Assembly: GCA_017443845.1 (NCBI GenBank)
Contig: JAFSXX010000053.1
Coordinates: 1 to 51,183, forward strand
Direction of reading: 5' to 3'
Length of the DNA: 51,183 bases
Origin: Bacteroidales bacterium
GTDB taxonomy: Bacteria > Bacteroidota > Bacteroidia > Bacteroidales > UBA932
Under the pieces are notes generated by a model, which saw nothing but the letters and a program-made list of their open reading frames with translations, was not told the DNA's origin and did not search any database. A program made the translations under genes and the position numbers. Positions 10,172 through 17,431 of the stretch are shown here, in pieces (positions within the stretch are counted from its first letter, which is position 1; each line of letters opens with the position of its first letter).

Positions 10172-11962
10172 ATGAAAAAAAGAGCCCATCTCCTCTTACT
10201 GATACTGCTGCTCTCCGTTCCGGCAGTATCGCAAGCCGAAGACATCTCTCTTGACAAGGCCCGCAAGGTGGCAGAGACATTCTTCAACCGTTACGGAGTC
10301 TCAACCCGTTCCTCGTCACAGCTCACCCTTGTCAACGCGGATGAAGTCGCGGCGACCAGAAGCGCATCCGAAGTGGCGTTCTATATTTTCAACCGCCAGG
10401 GCGGCGGATTCGCGATCGTATCGGCGCTCGACGCCGCCTGCCCCATCCTCGGATACTCCCTCGACCACGAATTCGGCACGGGAGACGATATGCCCGCCAA
10501 TCTCGCGGAGTGGCTCGACCTCTACCGCCAGCAGATTTCGGAACGCCGCCGCAGCGGCAGACCGGCGACGGCGGAGGAGCTCGCGCGCTGGAACGAGGCC
10601 TCGTTCCAGACAAGGGCCGACCTCCCCGCTTCGGTCTTCCTCAACACCGCCGAATGGGGCCAGGGCGCACCCTACAACGGCCTCTGCCCCCTCGACACAG
10701 CAGGAAAGAAGTGTATTACAGGATGTACCAACACCGCCATCAGCCAGGTGATGTACTATCACCAGCATCCCAAGGCCGGCACCGGCACCCTCCCCTCCTA
10801 CACCAAGAACGGCATCACCTCGCCCAGCATCAAACTCGGCCACGAATATCAGTGGGACAAGATGATCCACAAGTACAAGGGCGCCACATATACCCAGGAG
10901 CAGGCCGATGCCGTAGCTCGGCTGATGTATGACGTCGCAGTGATGGGACAGGCCTCTTTCGGCAGCAGCGCCACCAGCACATCCACCACTTCGGCGGCCC
11001 CGAGGCTCCGCACCTATTTCGGTTATGACGCCGGAATGATCAGGTACGCCCGCAACTATACCGACGACGCGATGTGGAAAGCCCTGATGAAGGAAGAGAT
11101 CGGCAACAGGCGTCCGATCATTATGACCGCGAGCTCCGCTTCGGGCGGATCCCACGCCTTCGTAGTGGACGGATACGACTCAAACGACCGGTTCCACGTC
11201 AACTGGGGATGGAACGGCAGCAGCAACGGTTATTACTACATCAGCGCATTCGGCAGCTACACCATCGGACAGGTCATCTGGACGGGCCTGAAACCCAACG
11301 AGGGCAATCCCGAATATTATAATCTCGCACTCCGCAACACCACCCAGAGCGGCATCAACTACAAGGGAATCGAGTATATGAGCGGTTCAGCGACCCCGGG
11401 CAGCGCCGTATCGGTCCGCTTCGGCGCCGTTTACAACTACAGCATCTCGGGAGCCACCTTTTCCGGAGTGATCGGATTCGGACACTACAGCAAGGACGGC
11501 GTCCTCAAGGCTATGATGGATTGCACTCCCGAATTGAAGTTCTCCTCGCTCAGCAGCGGTTCCTACAGCTGGTCGTCAACCACGAGGGCCCTGGCAGTAA
11601 CCCAGCCGATCGAAAGGGGCGATTACATCGAGGCGCTCTACTTGCCGGAGGGCAAGAGCGAATGGCAGCATTTCTACAATGCCGGCAATCCCGACGACGA
11701 CATAATCGGCCGGATGCCGCTCCACATCAAGGACTTCTCCTCCATCAAGTATGCGCTTGGCAGCCGCAAGCTGGTCATCTGCACCTTCACAGGCTCGAAA
11801 TTCACCATAACCGACAAGGACGGCAACACCGTCCGCAGCGGCAACATAGGCAACACCGCATACAATATCAACCTCACCGACACTGAACGTTACCCCTCCG
11901 GGAAATACAAGGTCACTGTCACCTGCGGCGAGCAGTCATTCTCATTCGATCTGATTCTCTAA
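10172..11962 (+). CDS. C10 family (streptopain-like) cysteine protease, copy 2
   Basis: 596 residues, a full-length paralogue of the gene at 6133. The signal peptide ends near SQA-EDISL, and the propeptide is similar. The catalytic Cys185 is in TGCTNTAISQVMYYHQHP and His328 is in SHAFVVDGYD followed by VNWGW, so both catalytic residues are kept. The C-terminal ~225 residues align in length and pattern with copy 1 (for example IERGDYIEALY here, IERGDYMEPLY in copy 1). No terminator or promoter box was seen between the 42-residue peptide and this gene, so it is likely in the same operon. Divergence is spread along the protein, which suggests an old duplication. Confidence 0.93.
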   Translation: MKKRAHLLLLILLLSVPAVSQAEDISLDKARKVAETFFNRYGVSTRSSSQLTLVNADEVAATRSASEVAFYIFNRQGGGFAIVSALDAACPILGYSLDHEFGTGDDMPANLAEWLDLYRQQISERRRSGRPATAEELARWNEASFQTRADLPASVFLNTAEWGQGAPYNGLCPLDTAGKKCITGCTNTAISQVMYYHQHPKAGTGTLPSYTKNGITSPSIKLGHEYQWDKMIHKYKGATYTQEQADAVARLMYDVAVMGQASFGSSATSTSTTSAAPRLRTYFGYDAGMIRYARNYTDDAMWKALMKEEIGNRRPIIMTASSASGGSHAFVVDGYDSNDRFHVNWGWNGSSNGYYYISAFGSYTIGQVIWTGLKPNEGNPEYYNLALRNTTQSGINYKGIEYMSGSATPGSAVSVRFGAVYNYSISGATFSGVIGFGHYSKDGVLKAMMDCTPELKFSSLSSGSYSWSSTTRALAVTQPIERGDYIEALYLPEGKSEWQHFYNAGNPDDDIIGRMPLHIKDFSSIKYALGSRKLVICTFTGSKFTITDKDGNTVRSGNIGNTAYNINLTDTERYPSGKYKVTVTCGEQSFSFDLIL

Positions 11963-11975
11963 TTCCCTTCCAGTT

Positions 11976-14024
11976 ATGAAAAACGCATACAGAATCACCC
12001 TTTCCCTGCTGGCCGCAATCCTGTCGGCAGGAGCCTGCACCGTAGCTGAAGAGAATTTCATCGTCGATAACGGGAACAGGGATGCCGTCGAGATCACGGT
12101 AAACTGCCCCGCAAACGACGCGGAGCCCACCCGCACCGACATCACCGGCCTGAATCCGGTTTGGAAGGCCGGCGACGAGATATGGCTCAGCGACGGCATC
12201 AATGCAGTGAGCGCAGTGGTACCCAAGGAGTACGACGGAAAGAGCTACGCAAAGGTAACCGCGGTAGGACTCGACCCTGACGCCGATTATTACGCCCTCT
12301 ATCCCTATCAGGACAGCGCCTATGTCAAAGGCAACATCATATATGCCAGGATTCCCACCGTTCAGGACGGCAAATTCTCCGGCGCGCACCTGGCAGTCGG
12401 CGTCTGCAAGGCCGGAAGCGACCGCAACATTGAGTTCAGGAACGCCTCCTCGGTCCTCAAGTTCTCCACCTTCCGCGAGGATCTGGCAATGATCCAGCTG
12501 CAGAACATCAGCCTCGACTTCAGCGGCGAGTTCAAGATCAACGCCGATACCGGAGCCAAGTCCGGCAACTCCAATTCATTGAGGAAGGTTACCATCCCGA
12601 TCAGCAGCAGCGTAATCGGCGAGAAGTACCTCGGAGTTATGGAATGCAACCTCCCCAAGAACTCCAAACTGACCTTCATCACCAGCGACGGCAGGATGGG
12701 ATACATCTACACCTCGACGAGGAATGCCCTCTCCAACGGATACATCTACGACCTGGGCAATATCGACGATGCCATCACTATGGACAACGAACCGGCGGTC
12801 AACCTGGGCGCAGGTGAGACCGCAAACTGCTACATCGTCAACGGAGGCGGAAGTTACCGCTTCCCCGCGGTCGAAGGCAACAGCGGCAGCAAGATCTCAG
12901 ACATAGCTTACGGCGACGTAGTCTGGGAGACTATCAACAAAACCTCCGCCCCCGGAAAGTTCTCGCTCGCGGCCGAGGTCGCCTACAGCAACGGCTATAT
13001 GTACATCAGGATTCCCGAGGACGCGCCCGACGGCAACTTCCTCGTTTCGGCCTGCGACCAATACGGCAACATCCTCTGGAGCTGGCATATCTGGCTTCTC
13101 AAGGAAGGCGTCACCGACCAGACCTGGCCCAGCGGAGCCGTGATGATGGACCGTAACCTCGGTGCCCTCAGCGCCCTCCCCGGCAACGTGCTTTCCAACG
13201 GATTGCTCTACCAGTGGGGCCGCAAAGACCCGTTCCCCGGTTTGGCATCATACTCTTCCGCCACTGCGGCAGGAGTCGCCGGCTCGACCATTACCTCCAT
13301 CGGTTCCAGCGATGAGACCGGAACCGTAGAGTATGCCACCGCGCATCCGAACGCTTTCATCTACAAGAGCTCGGGCGACTGGGCAGGCGACGACCTCTCC
13401 TTCTGGTCAGCGCGGCTCAAGACCAAATACGACCCCTGCCCCGCAGGATATCACGTCCCCGCGGAATCGGCATACGACGGCCTGACCGCCGACAACACCG
13501 TCGACCAGAGCGGCAAATACGGCAGGCTGCTCACCCACGAATCACAGGAGATATGGTTCCCCTATGCCGGATGGAAGGCATCGGCAAGCGGCAGCCTCGG
13601 AAGCACCTCGAATTCGCACCTCTATATGTTCTATGACCAGAACACATCCGCCAGCGGCAAGTGCTCCTTCGCAGGCACTCCGACCAGCTTCGCGATAGGT
13701 GAAAGCGTCAGCCCCCACGCCAGCGGCTTCTCGCTCCGCTGCCAGAAGATCGTCTCGAGCGGCGATGTCAAGACAGTGAAGATGAAATACGCCGTGGAGG
13801 ATATTACCTACGGAGTCCTGGCGCCCTCGTTCACCGGCGACGCATACAGCGCCCGCCAGATCAACTGGGGCGACGGCGAAACCGAGAACCTGGCCCTCGA
13901 ATCTTATGTTTACCACTACTACAATGCCCCGGCGACCTATTCGATTACGGTGAGCACGGTCGATGCGACCTCCATAATCATTCCAGTCGGAGACCTCGTA
14001 GAACTGGATATTACCGGATTTTAA
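11976..14024 (+). CDS. Fimbrillin-like lipoprotein with PKD-like C-terminus, copy 2
   Basis: 682 residues, paralogue of the gene at 7948 with the same order of domains. The lipobox SAGAC gives Cys21. The fimbrillin-like part has PVWKAGDEIWLSDG and YALYPYQDSAYV. The middle domain has TANCYIVNGGGSYRF, ILWSWHIW, TWPSGAVMMDRNLGA and LYQWGRKDPF. The PKD-like end has INWGDGE, YHYYNAPATYS and the same final VTGF/ITGF ending. Conservation is highest in the WSWHIW to WGRKDPF segment and lower in the stretch after it (about residues 415-600), as expected if that face binds a ligand. It starts 13 bases after the C10 protease and ends 12 bases before the second small peptide. Confidence 0.82.
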   Translation: MKNAYRITLSLLAAILSAGACTVAEENFIVDNGNRDAVEITVNCPANDAEPTRTDITGLNPVWKAGDEIWLSDGINAVSAVVPKEYDGKSYAKVTAVGLDPDADYYALYPYQDSAYVKGNIIYARIPTVQDGKFSGAHLAVGVCKAGSDRNIEFRNASSVLKFSTFREDLAMIQLQNISLDFSGEFKINADTGAKSGNSNSLRKVTIPISSSVIGEKYLGVMECNLPKNSKLTFITSDGRMGYIYTSTRNALSNGYIYDLGNIDDAITMDNEPAVNLGAGETANCYIVNGGGSYRFPAVEGNSGSKISDIAYGDVVWETINKTSAPGKFSLAAEVAYSNGYMYIRIPEDAPDGNFLVSACDQYGNILWSWHIWLLKEGVTDQTWPSGAVMMDRNLGALSALPGNVLSNGLLYQWGRKDPFPGLASYSSATAAGVAGSTITSIGSSDETGTVEYATAHPNAFIYKSSGDWAGDDLSFWSARLKTKYDPCPAGYHVPAESAYDGLTADNTVDQSGKYGRLLTHESQEIWFPYAGWKASASGSLGSTSNSHLYMFYDQNTSASGKCSFAGTPTSFAIGESVSPHASGFSLRCQKIVSSGDVKTVKMKYAVEDITYGVLAPSFTGDAYSARQINWGDGETENLALESYVYHYYNAPATYSITVSTVDATSIIIPVGDLVELDITGF

Positions 14025-14036
14025 CGTTTCACAGTT

Positions 14037-14165
14037 ATGAAAGAGATTTACTCAACCCCTGTCACGGAAACGATGAAGCTCGCTGCGGAATCCCTGATCG
14101 CGGCCAGCGACGGAAATCCCAGCGGAAACCTCCCCGGTTTCAACAACGGAGATTTTACTCTTTAG
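14037..14165 (+). CDS. 42-residue conserved peptide, copy 2
   Basis: It encodes MKEIYSTPVTETMKLAAESL followed by the same 22-residue tail as copy 1. The N-terminal half has changed freely (12 of the 20 residues differ), whereas the tail is unchanged. Length is identical at 42 residues, and the gap to the preceding lipoprotein is 12 bases in both cassettes, ending in AGTT before the ATG. It is followed after 13 bases by the GH43-cystatin gene, where a third protease would otherwise be expected. Function unknown; it could be a ligand, a protease substrate or inhibitor, or a processed peptide. Confidence 0.85.
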   Translation: MKEIYSTPVTETMKLAAESLIAASDGNPSGNLPGFNNGDFTL

Positions 14166-14178
14166 AACATTGAATAAG

Positions 14179-15720
14179 ATGAAGTCAAGGACTCTGCTAT
14201 CCGTAATAATGGCCCTGGCCCTGGCCGCCTCCTCCACGGCGGCGAAGGCCCAGACGCTCTACAGCAATCCCGTTATCGGATTGAACTGCCCTGACCCGTC
14301 CATCATAGACGACCGCGGGCGCAGCGGCTACTTTTACCTCTACACCACCCAGACCTCATTCGAGTCGGCCCTCAGGAAAGACTCCTCCCCCGTCGTCCGG
14401 GGCGCAAGGATAATCAACCTGCCGATTTACAGGTCCACCGACCTGGTGAACTGGGAGTTTGTCGGCGACGGCTTCCCAAACGGCCATCCCGACTGGGTCA
14501 AGAATGCCAACCTTTGGGCACCCGACATCAATTACATCGACGGTAAGTATGTGCTCTACTATGCCCTCGGCAAGTGGGGCGGCATATTCAGTTCCGCCTG
14601 CGGAGTCGCCGTATCGGATTCTCCCGAAGGCCCCTTCGAGGATTATGACCGCCTGGTGGACTTCAGGACAATGGGGACCCTCAATTCCATCGATCCCAAT
14701 TACTTCAGCGACGAAACCGGCAGTTACCTCCTCTGGGGAAGCCTCGGAGGCGGAATATATGGCATCGAACTCACCGACGACGGCCTTTTCGTAAAGCCCG
14801 GAGCCAAGAAGAAACTGCTCACCGCCCTCAACACCGAGGGAGCCTTCCTCTATGAGAGGGACGGCTGGTACTATCTCTTCGCTTCAGCGGGTTCCTGCTG
14901 CCGCGGACAGGGCAGCACCTACCACATAATCGTGGGCCGCGCGAAGCATCCCCTGGGTCCCTACACCGGACCCGACGGGCAGTCAATGCTCAAGCTCAAC
15001 TACAGGAACACCATCCTCGCATCGAGCCGCGACAAAGTATTCATCGGCCCGGGGCACAACTCCGAAATCATCACCGACGATGAGGGCAACGACTGGATAT
15101 TCTACCACAGTTACAATGCCGCAGACGGCTATGCCTCCCGCCAGCTCCACCTCGACCGCATCAAGTGGAATTACAACGGATGGCCCTTTTTCGAGATGGG
15201 TGAGCCCTCGGGCAACGCAACCAGGCCGGTTTTCAGCGGAGCGCCTGTCAAACCCATCGCCAAGGCGTATGTCCCAGCACCCGGGGAGAACACCAAGGCG
15301 ACAGCAGATACTACTACAGTCAAGATTATGCCAAAGAAAGCAGCTGACACAGCCACAGGCCTTACAGGCGACACCGGCGACAAGAAGATAACGACGGGCA
15401 AGGACCCCGTAAAGGTCACCGAAACGATTCCGGAATTCAGGACTCCCCCGGATGATGAGTACATCCAGCTGCCCGGCGGATGGTCGCAGCACCGCGACGT
15501 CTCGCCCGAAGAGCTGGAGATGTTCCGCAAACTCACCAAGAACTCGGGTCTCATCCTCACCCCCGTCTCTGTCGCAACGCAGGTGGTAGCCGGCCTCAAC
15601 TACGACTTCGTCTGCAAAATCGAGGACGCAAGCCGCCGCTCCAACGGAGAGTGCCGCATCAGGATATTCAAGCCCCTGGCCGGAGAGCCCGAGATCACGG
15701 ATATGTCACTGATCAAATAA
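14179..15720 (+). CDS. GH43-type glycoside hydrolase with C-terminal cystatin-like domain
   Basis: 513 residues from the ATG; an in-frame TTG lies 9 bases earlier. A signal peptide ends near AKA-QTLYS. The five-bladed GH43 domain covers about residues 28-355. Candidate catalytic residues are the Asp of CPDPSIID (base), the Asp of SIDPNYF (modulator) and the Glu of NTEGAFLYERDGWYYLFAS (acid), as in arabinanase or xylosidase families. A Thr/Lys/Ala-rich linker follows (about 365-425). The last ~85 residues look like a cystatin: a Gly-Gly trunk (433-434, PGGW), the helix SPEELEMFRKL, the hallmark loop QVVAG (468-472) followed by LNY, and a second hairpin near IFKPLAGEPEIT. Cystatins block papain-like proteases by inserting these three parts into the active-site cleft. 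Location beside two C10 proteases supports an inhibitor or targeting role. Confidence 0.85.
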   Translation: MKSRTLLSVIMALALAASSTAAKAQTLYSNPVIGLNCPDPSIIDDRGRSGYFYLYTTQTSFESALRKDSSPVVRGARIINLPIYRSTDLVNWEFVGDGFPNGHPDWVKNANLWAPDINYIDGKYVLYYALGKWGGIFSSACGVAVSDSPEGPFEDYDRLVDFRTMGTLNSIDPNYFSDETGSYLLWGSLGGGIYGIELTDDGLFVKPGAKKKLLTALNTEGAFLYERDGWYYLFASAGSCCRGQGSTYHIIVGRAKHPLGPYTGPDGQSMLKLNYRNTILASSRDKVFIGPGHNSEIITDDEGNDWIFYHSYNAADGYASRQLHLDRIKWNYNGWPFFEMGEPSGNATRPVFSGAPVKPIAKAYVPAPGENTKATADTTTVKIMPKKAADTATGLTGDTGDKKITTGKDPVKVTETIPEFRTPPDDEYIQLPGGWSQHRDVSPEELEMFRKLTKNSGLILTPVSVATQVVAGLNYDFVCKIEDASRRSNGECRIRIFKPLAGEPEITDMSLIK

Positions 15721-15736
15721 TCGGATTCCCGCCTTC

Positions 15737-15882
15737 GCGGGAATGACGGTTTCGTGCCTTTGCGGGAATGACAACAAGGAGCGGGAATGACGGTTGGGAA
15801 ATAATAAGTCCGCTTCAGCGGACCGGCGGAGCAGAACGAAGGTTCTGCGGGAGCCGCGGGGGATCTAGGGGGCCGGGCCCCC
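15737..15882 (+). repeat. Cluster of short hairpins and GCGGGAATGAC repeats
   Basis: Three copies of GCGGGAATGAC (15737, 15762, 15781) are followed by three perfect hairpins: GTCCGC-ttca-GCGGAC (15808-15823), GCAGAAC-gaag-GTTCTGC (15831-15848) and GGGGGCC-g-GGCCCCC (15868-15882). It looks like a REP-type intergenic element and is non-coding. Confidence 0.6.
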
Positions 15883-15894
15883 TCACAATATCAC

Positions 15895-15923
15895 AAAAAA
15901 GGGAGCGAATTGCTCCCTTTTTT
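15895..15923. terminator. Bidirectional terminator between GH43-cystatin and tRNA-Arg
   Basis: A perfect 12-bp stem AAAAAAGGGAGC / GCTCCCTTTTTT with loop GAATT works for both converging transcripts. Confidence 0.85.
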
Positions 15924-15924
15924 G

Positions 15925-15998
15925 TGATTCGGAAGGGATTCGAACCCTTGACCCACAGCTTAGAAGGCTGTTGCTCTATCCAGCTGAGCTACCGAACC
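15925..15998 (-). tRNA. tRNA-Arg (anticodon TCT)
   Basis: On the minus strand, GGTTCGG pairs with CCGAATC as acceptor stem (one G-T pair), with discriminator base A. The D-arm GCTCAGCTGGATAGAGC, anticodon stem ACAGC/GCTGT with loop CTTCTAA (anticodon TCT) and T-arm AGGGTTCGAATCCCT are all present. No CCA is encoded. It reads AGA codons. Confidence 0.95.
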
Positions 15999-16017
15999 TA
16001 TCCCTCGTTTGAGGCTG

Positions 16018-16025
16018 CAAAGATA
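16018..16025 (-). promoter_or_regulatory. -7 box for tRNA-Arg
   Basis: Read on the minus strand, TATCTTTG fits TAnnTTTG and ends 19 bases before the tRNA 5' end. Confidence 0.55.
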
Positions 16026-16055
16026 TTCTTTTTTTATACCAAAACGAAATAAAGG

Positions 16056-17429
16056 TTATCCATTGTTCTCCTCCTTGAGCGTCAGACCCATAAAGAAGAT
16101 GGCCAGCAGGCAGGCGGCGATCAGCATCAGGAATGTCCAGTTCCAGCCTGCGCGCTGGGCTACGAAGCCTATGACGGTATTGGCGAGGATAAAGGTACCG
16201 AGGAAGTAGCCGAAGAAACCGGTAAGCCCCGCCGCGGTGCCGGAGGCATTCTTGGGAGCCAGGTCGAGCGCCTGGACGCCGATGAGCATCACCGGCCCGT
16301 AGATAAAGAAACCGATGCCTATGAGGCTTATGATGACCATCGTGAGATTGTCGATAAACAGCCAGTAGAGCACTACGAACACAAGCACCAGCGCCATGAA
16401 TATCATAGTCGGAAGGGCGCGTTTGCCGTGGAAGAGTTTGTCTGAGAGCCAGCCGCAGAGCAGGGTTCCCGTAATGGCGGCGAACTCATAGGCGAAGTAT
16501 GCCCAACCGGCGCTCTTGAGGTCGATTCCCTTCTCGGTAAGGATAGTCGGGGCCCAGTCGAGGCAGCCGTAACGCACCATATAGACGAATGCGTTGGCCA
16601 GGGCGATATACCACAGGAACTTGTTGTTGAGCACATACTTGAAGAAAATCTCCCTTGTGGTGAGGGTCTGCTCGTGCTTCTCGGAATAGTTCTTGGGGTA
16701 GTCGTCGCGCCACTCCTCGATGGAGGGCAGGCCGCAGGACTGCGGGGTGTCGCGCAGCAGGATCCACGCCAGCAGGGCGATGAAGAGGGCCACCGCAGCG
16801 GGGAATGCGAAGGTACCTATCAGGAAATAAAGATCGGCGCGCTGGCCGTAAAACCAGCTCCCGAACCACACTGCGCCATAGGTGGCCATCGGGCCGACAA
16901 GGGCACCTCCCACATTGTGGGCGCAGTTCCAGATGCTCATCATAGTCCCCCTCTCGCTGACCGAGAACCAGTGGGTCATCACCCTTCCGCAGGGAGGCCA
17001 TCCCATTCCGTTGAACCATCCGACCAGGAAGTTCAGGATACCCATTACCAGAATCGCCAATGCCTTGCGCTCCGCCCCTATCCACCGGATGGGCACGATC
17101 ATAAAGCACATCGATACCGCGGTCAGCACGAGCCCCAGCGGCAGGAAGACCCTGGCGTTGGAGCGGTCGCTGACGCTGCCCATCAGGAATTTGGAGATAG
17201 CGTATGCTGCGGCGTTGAGACCGAGCACGAAGCCGAGTTCCGTCTTCTCGAAGCCGAGCGGCTCCATCGCCGGAATGGCCATCGAGAGATTCTTGCGGAC
17301 CAGATAGAATCCCGCATATCCTATAAAGGCCCCGAGGAAGACCTGCAGGCGGAGGCGCCTGTAGCGCGCATCGGCCTCCGGTCCCCTCTGGGCGGGCTTA
17401 TATTCGGGTTGCCTTAGAAACTTCAGCAT
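16056..17429 (-). CDS. glpT: GlpT-like organophosphate:phosphate antiporter (MFS)
   Basis: 457 residues with about 12 membrane segments. Key GlpT residues are in place: the Arg in FYLVRKNLSMAIP (equivalent to Arg45), the His in WNCAHNVGG (His165) and the Arg in YMVRYGCLDWAP (Arg269), plus the signature FNGMGWPPCGRVMTHW. These bind the phosphate of glycerol-3-phosphate in E. coli GlpT, so exchange of an organic phosphate for Pi across the inner membrane is likely; the exact substrate is not certain. It lies 2 bases after the GH3 glucosidase stop on the same strand, so the two form an operon and the substrate may relate to sugar use. Confidence 0.9.
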   Translation of the reverse strand: MLKFLRQPEYKPAQRGPEADARYRRLRLQVFLGAFIGYAGFYLVRKNLSMAIPAMEPLGFEKTELGFVLGLNAAAYAISKFLMGSVSDRSNARVFLPLGLVLTAVSMCFMIVPIRWIGAERKALAILVMGILNFLVGWFNGMGWPPCGRVMTHWFSVSERGTMMSIWNCAHNVGGALVGPMATYGAVWFGSWFYGQRADLYFLIGTFAFPAAVALFIALLAWILLRDTPQSCGLPSIEEWRDDYPKNYSEKHEQTLTTREIFFKYVLNNKFLWYIALANAFVYMVRYGCLDWAPTILTEKGIDLKSAGWAYFAYEFAAITGTLLCGWLSDKLFHGKRALPTMIFMALVLVFVVLYWLFIDNLTMVIISLIGIGFFIYGPVMLIGVQALDLAPKNASGTAAGLTGFFGYFLGTFILANTVIGFVAQRAGWNWTFLMLIAACLLAIFFMGLTLKEENNG

Positions 17430-17431
17430 CG

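Noticed and set aside
14170-14178. Upstream TTG start for the GH43-cystatin gene
   Set aside because: The ATG at 14179 gives a standard signal peptide; the TTG would add three residues with no benefit.
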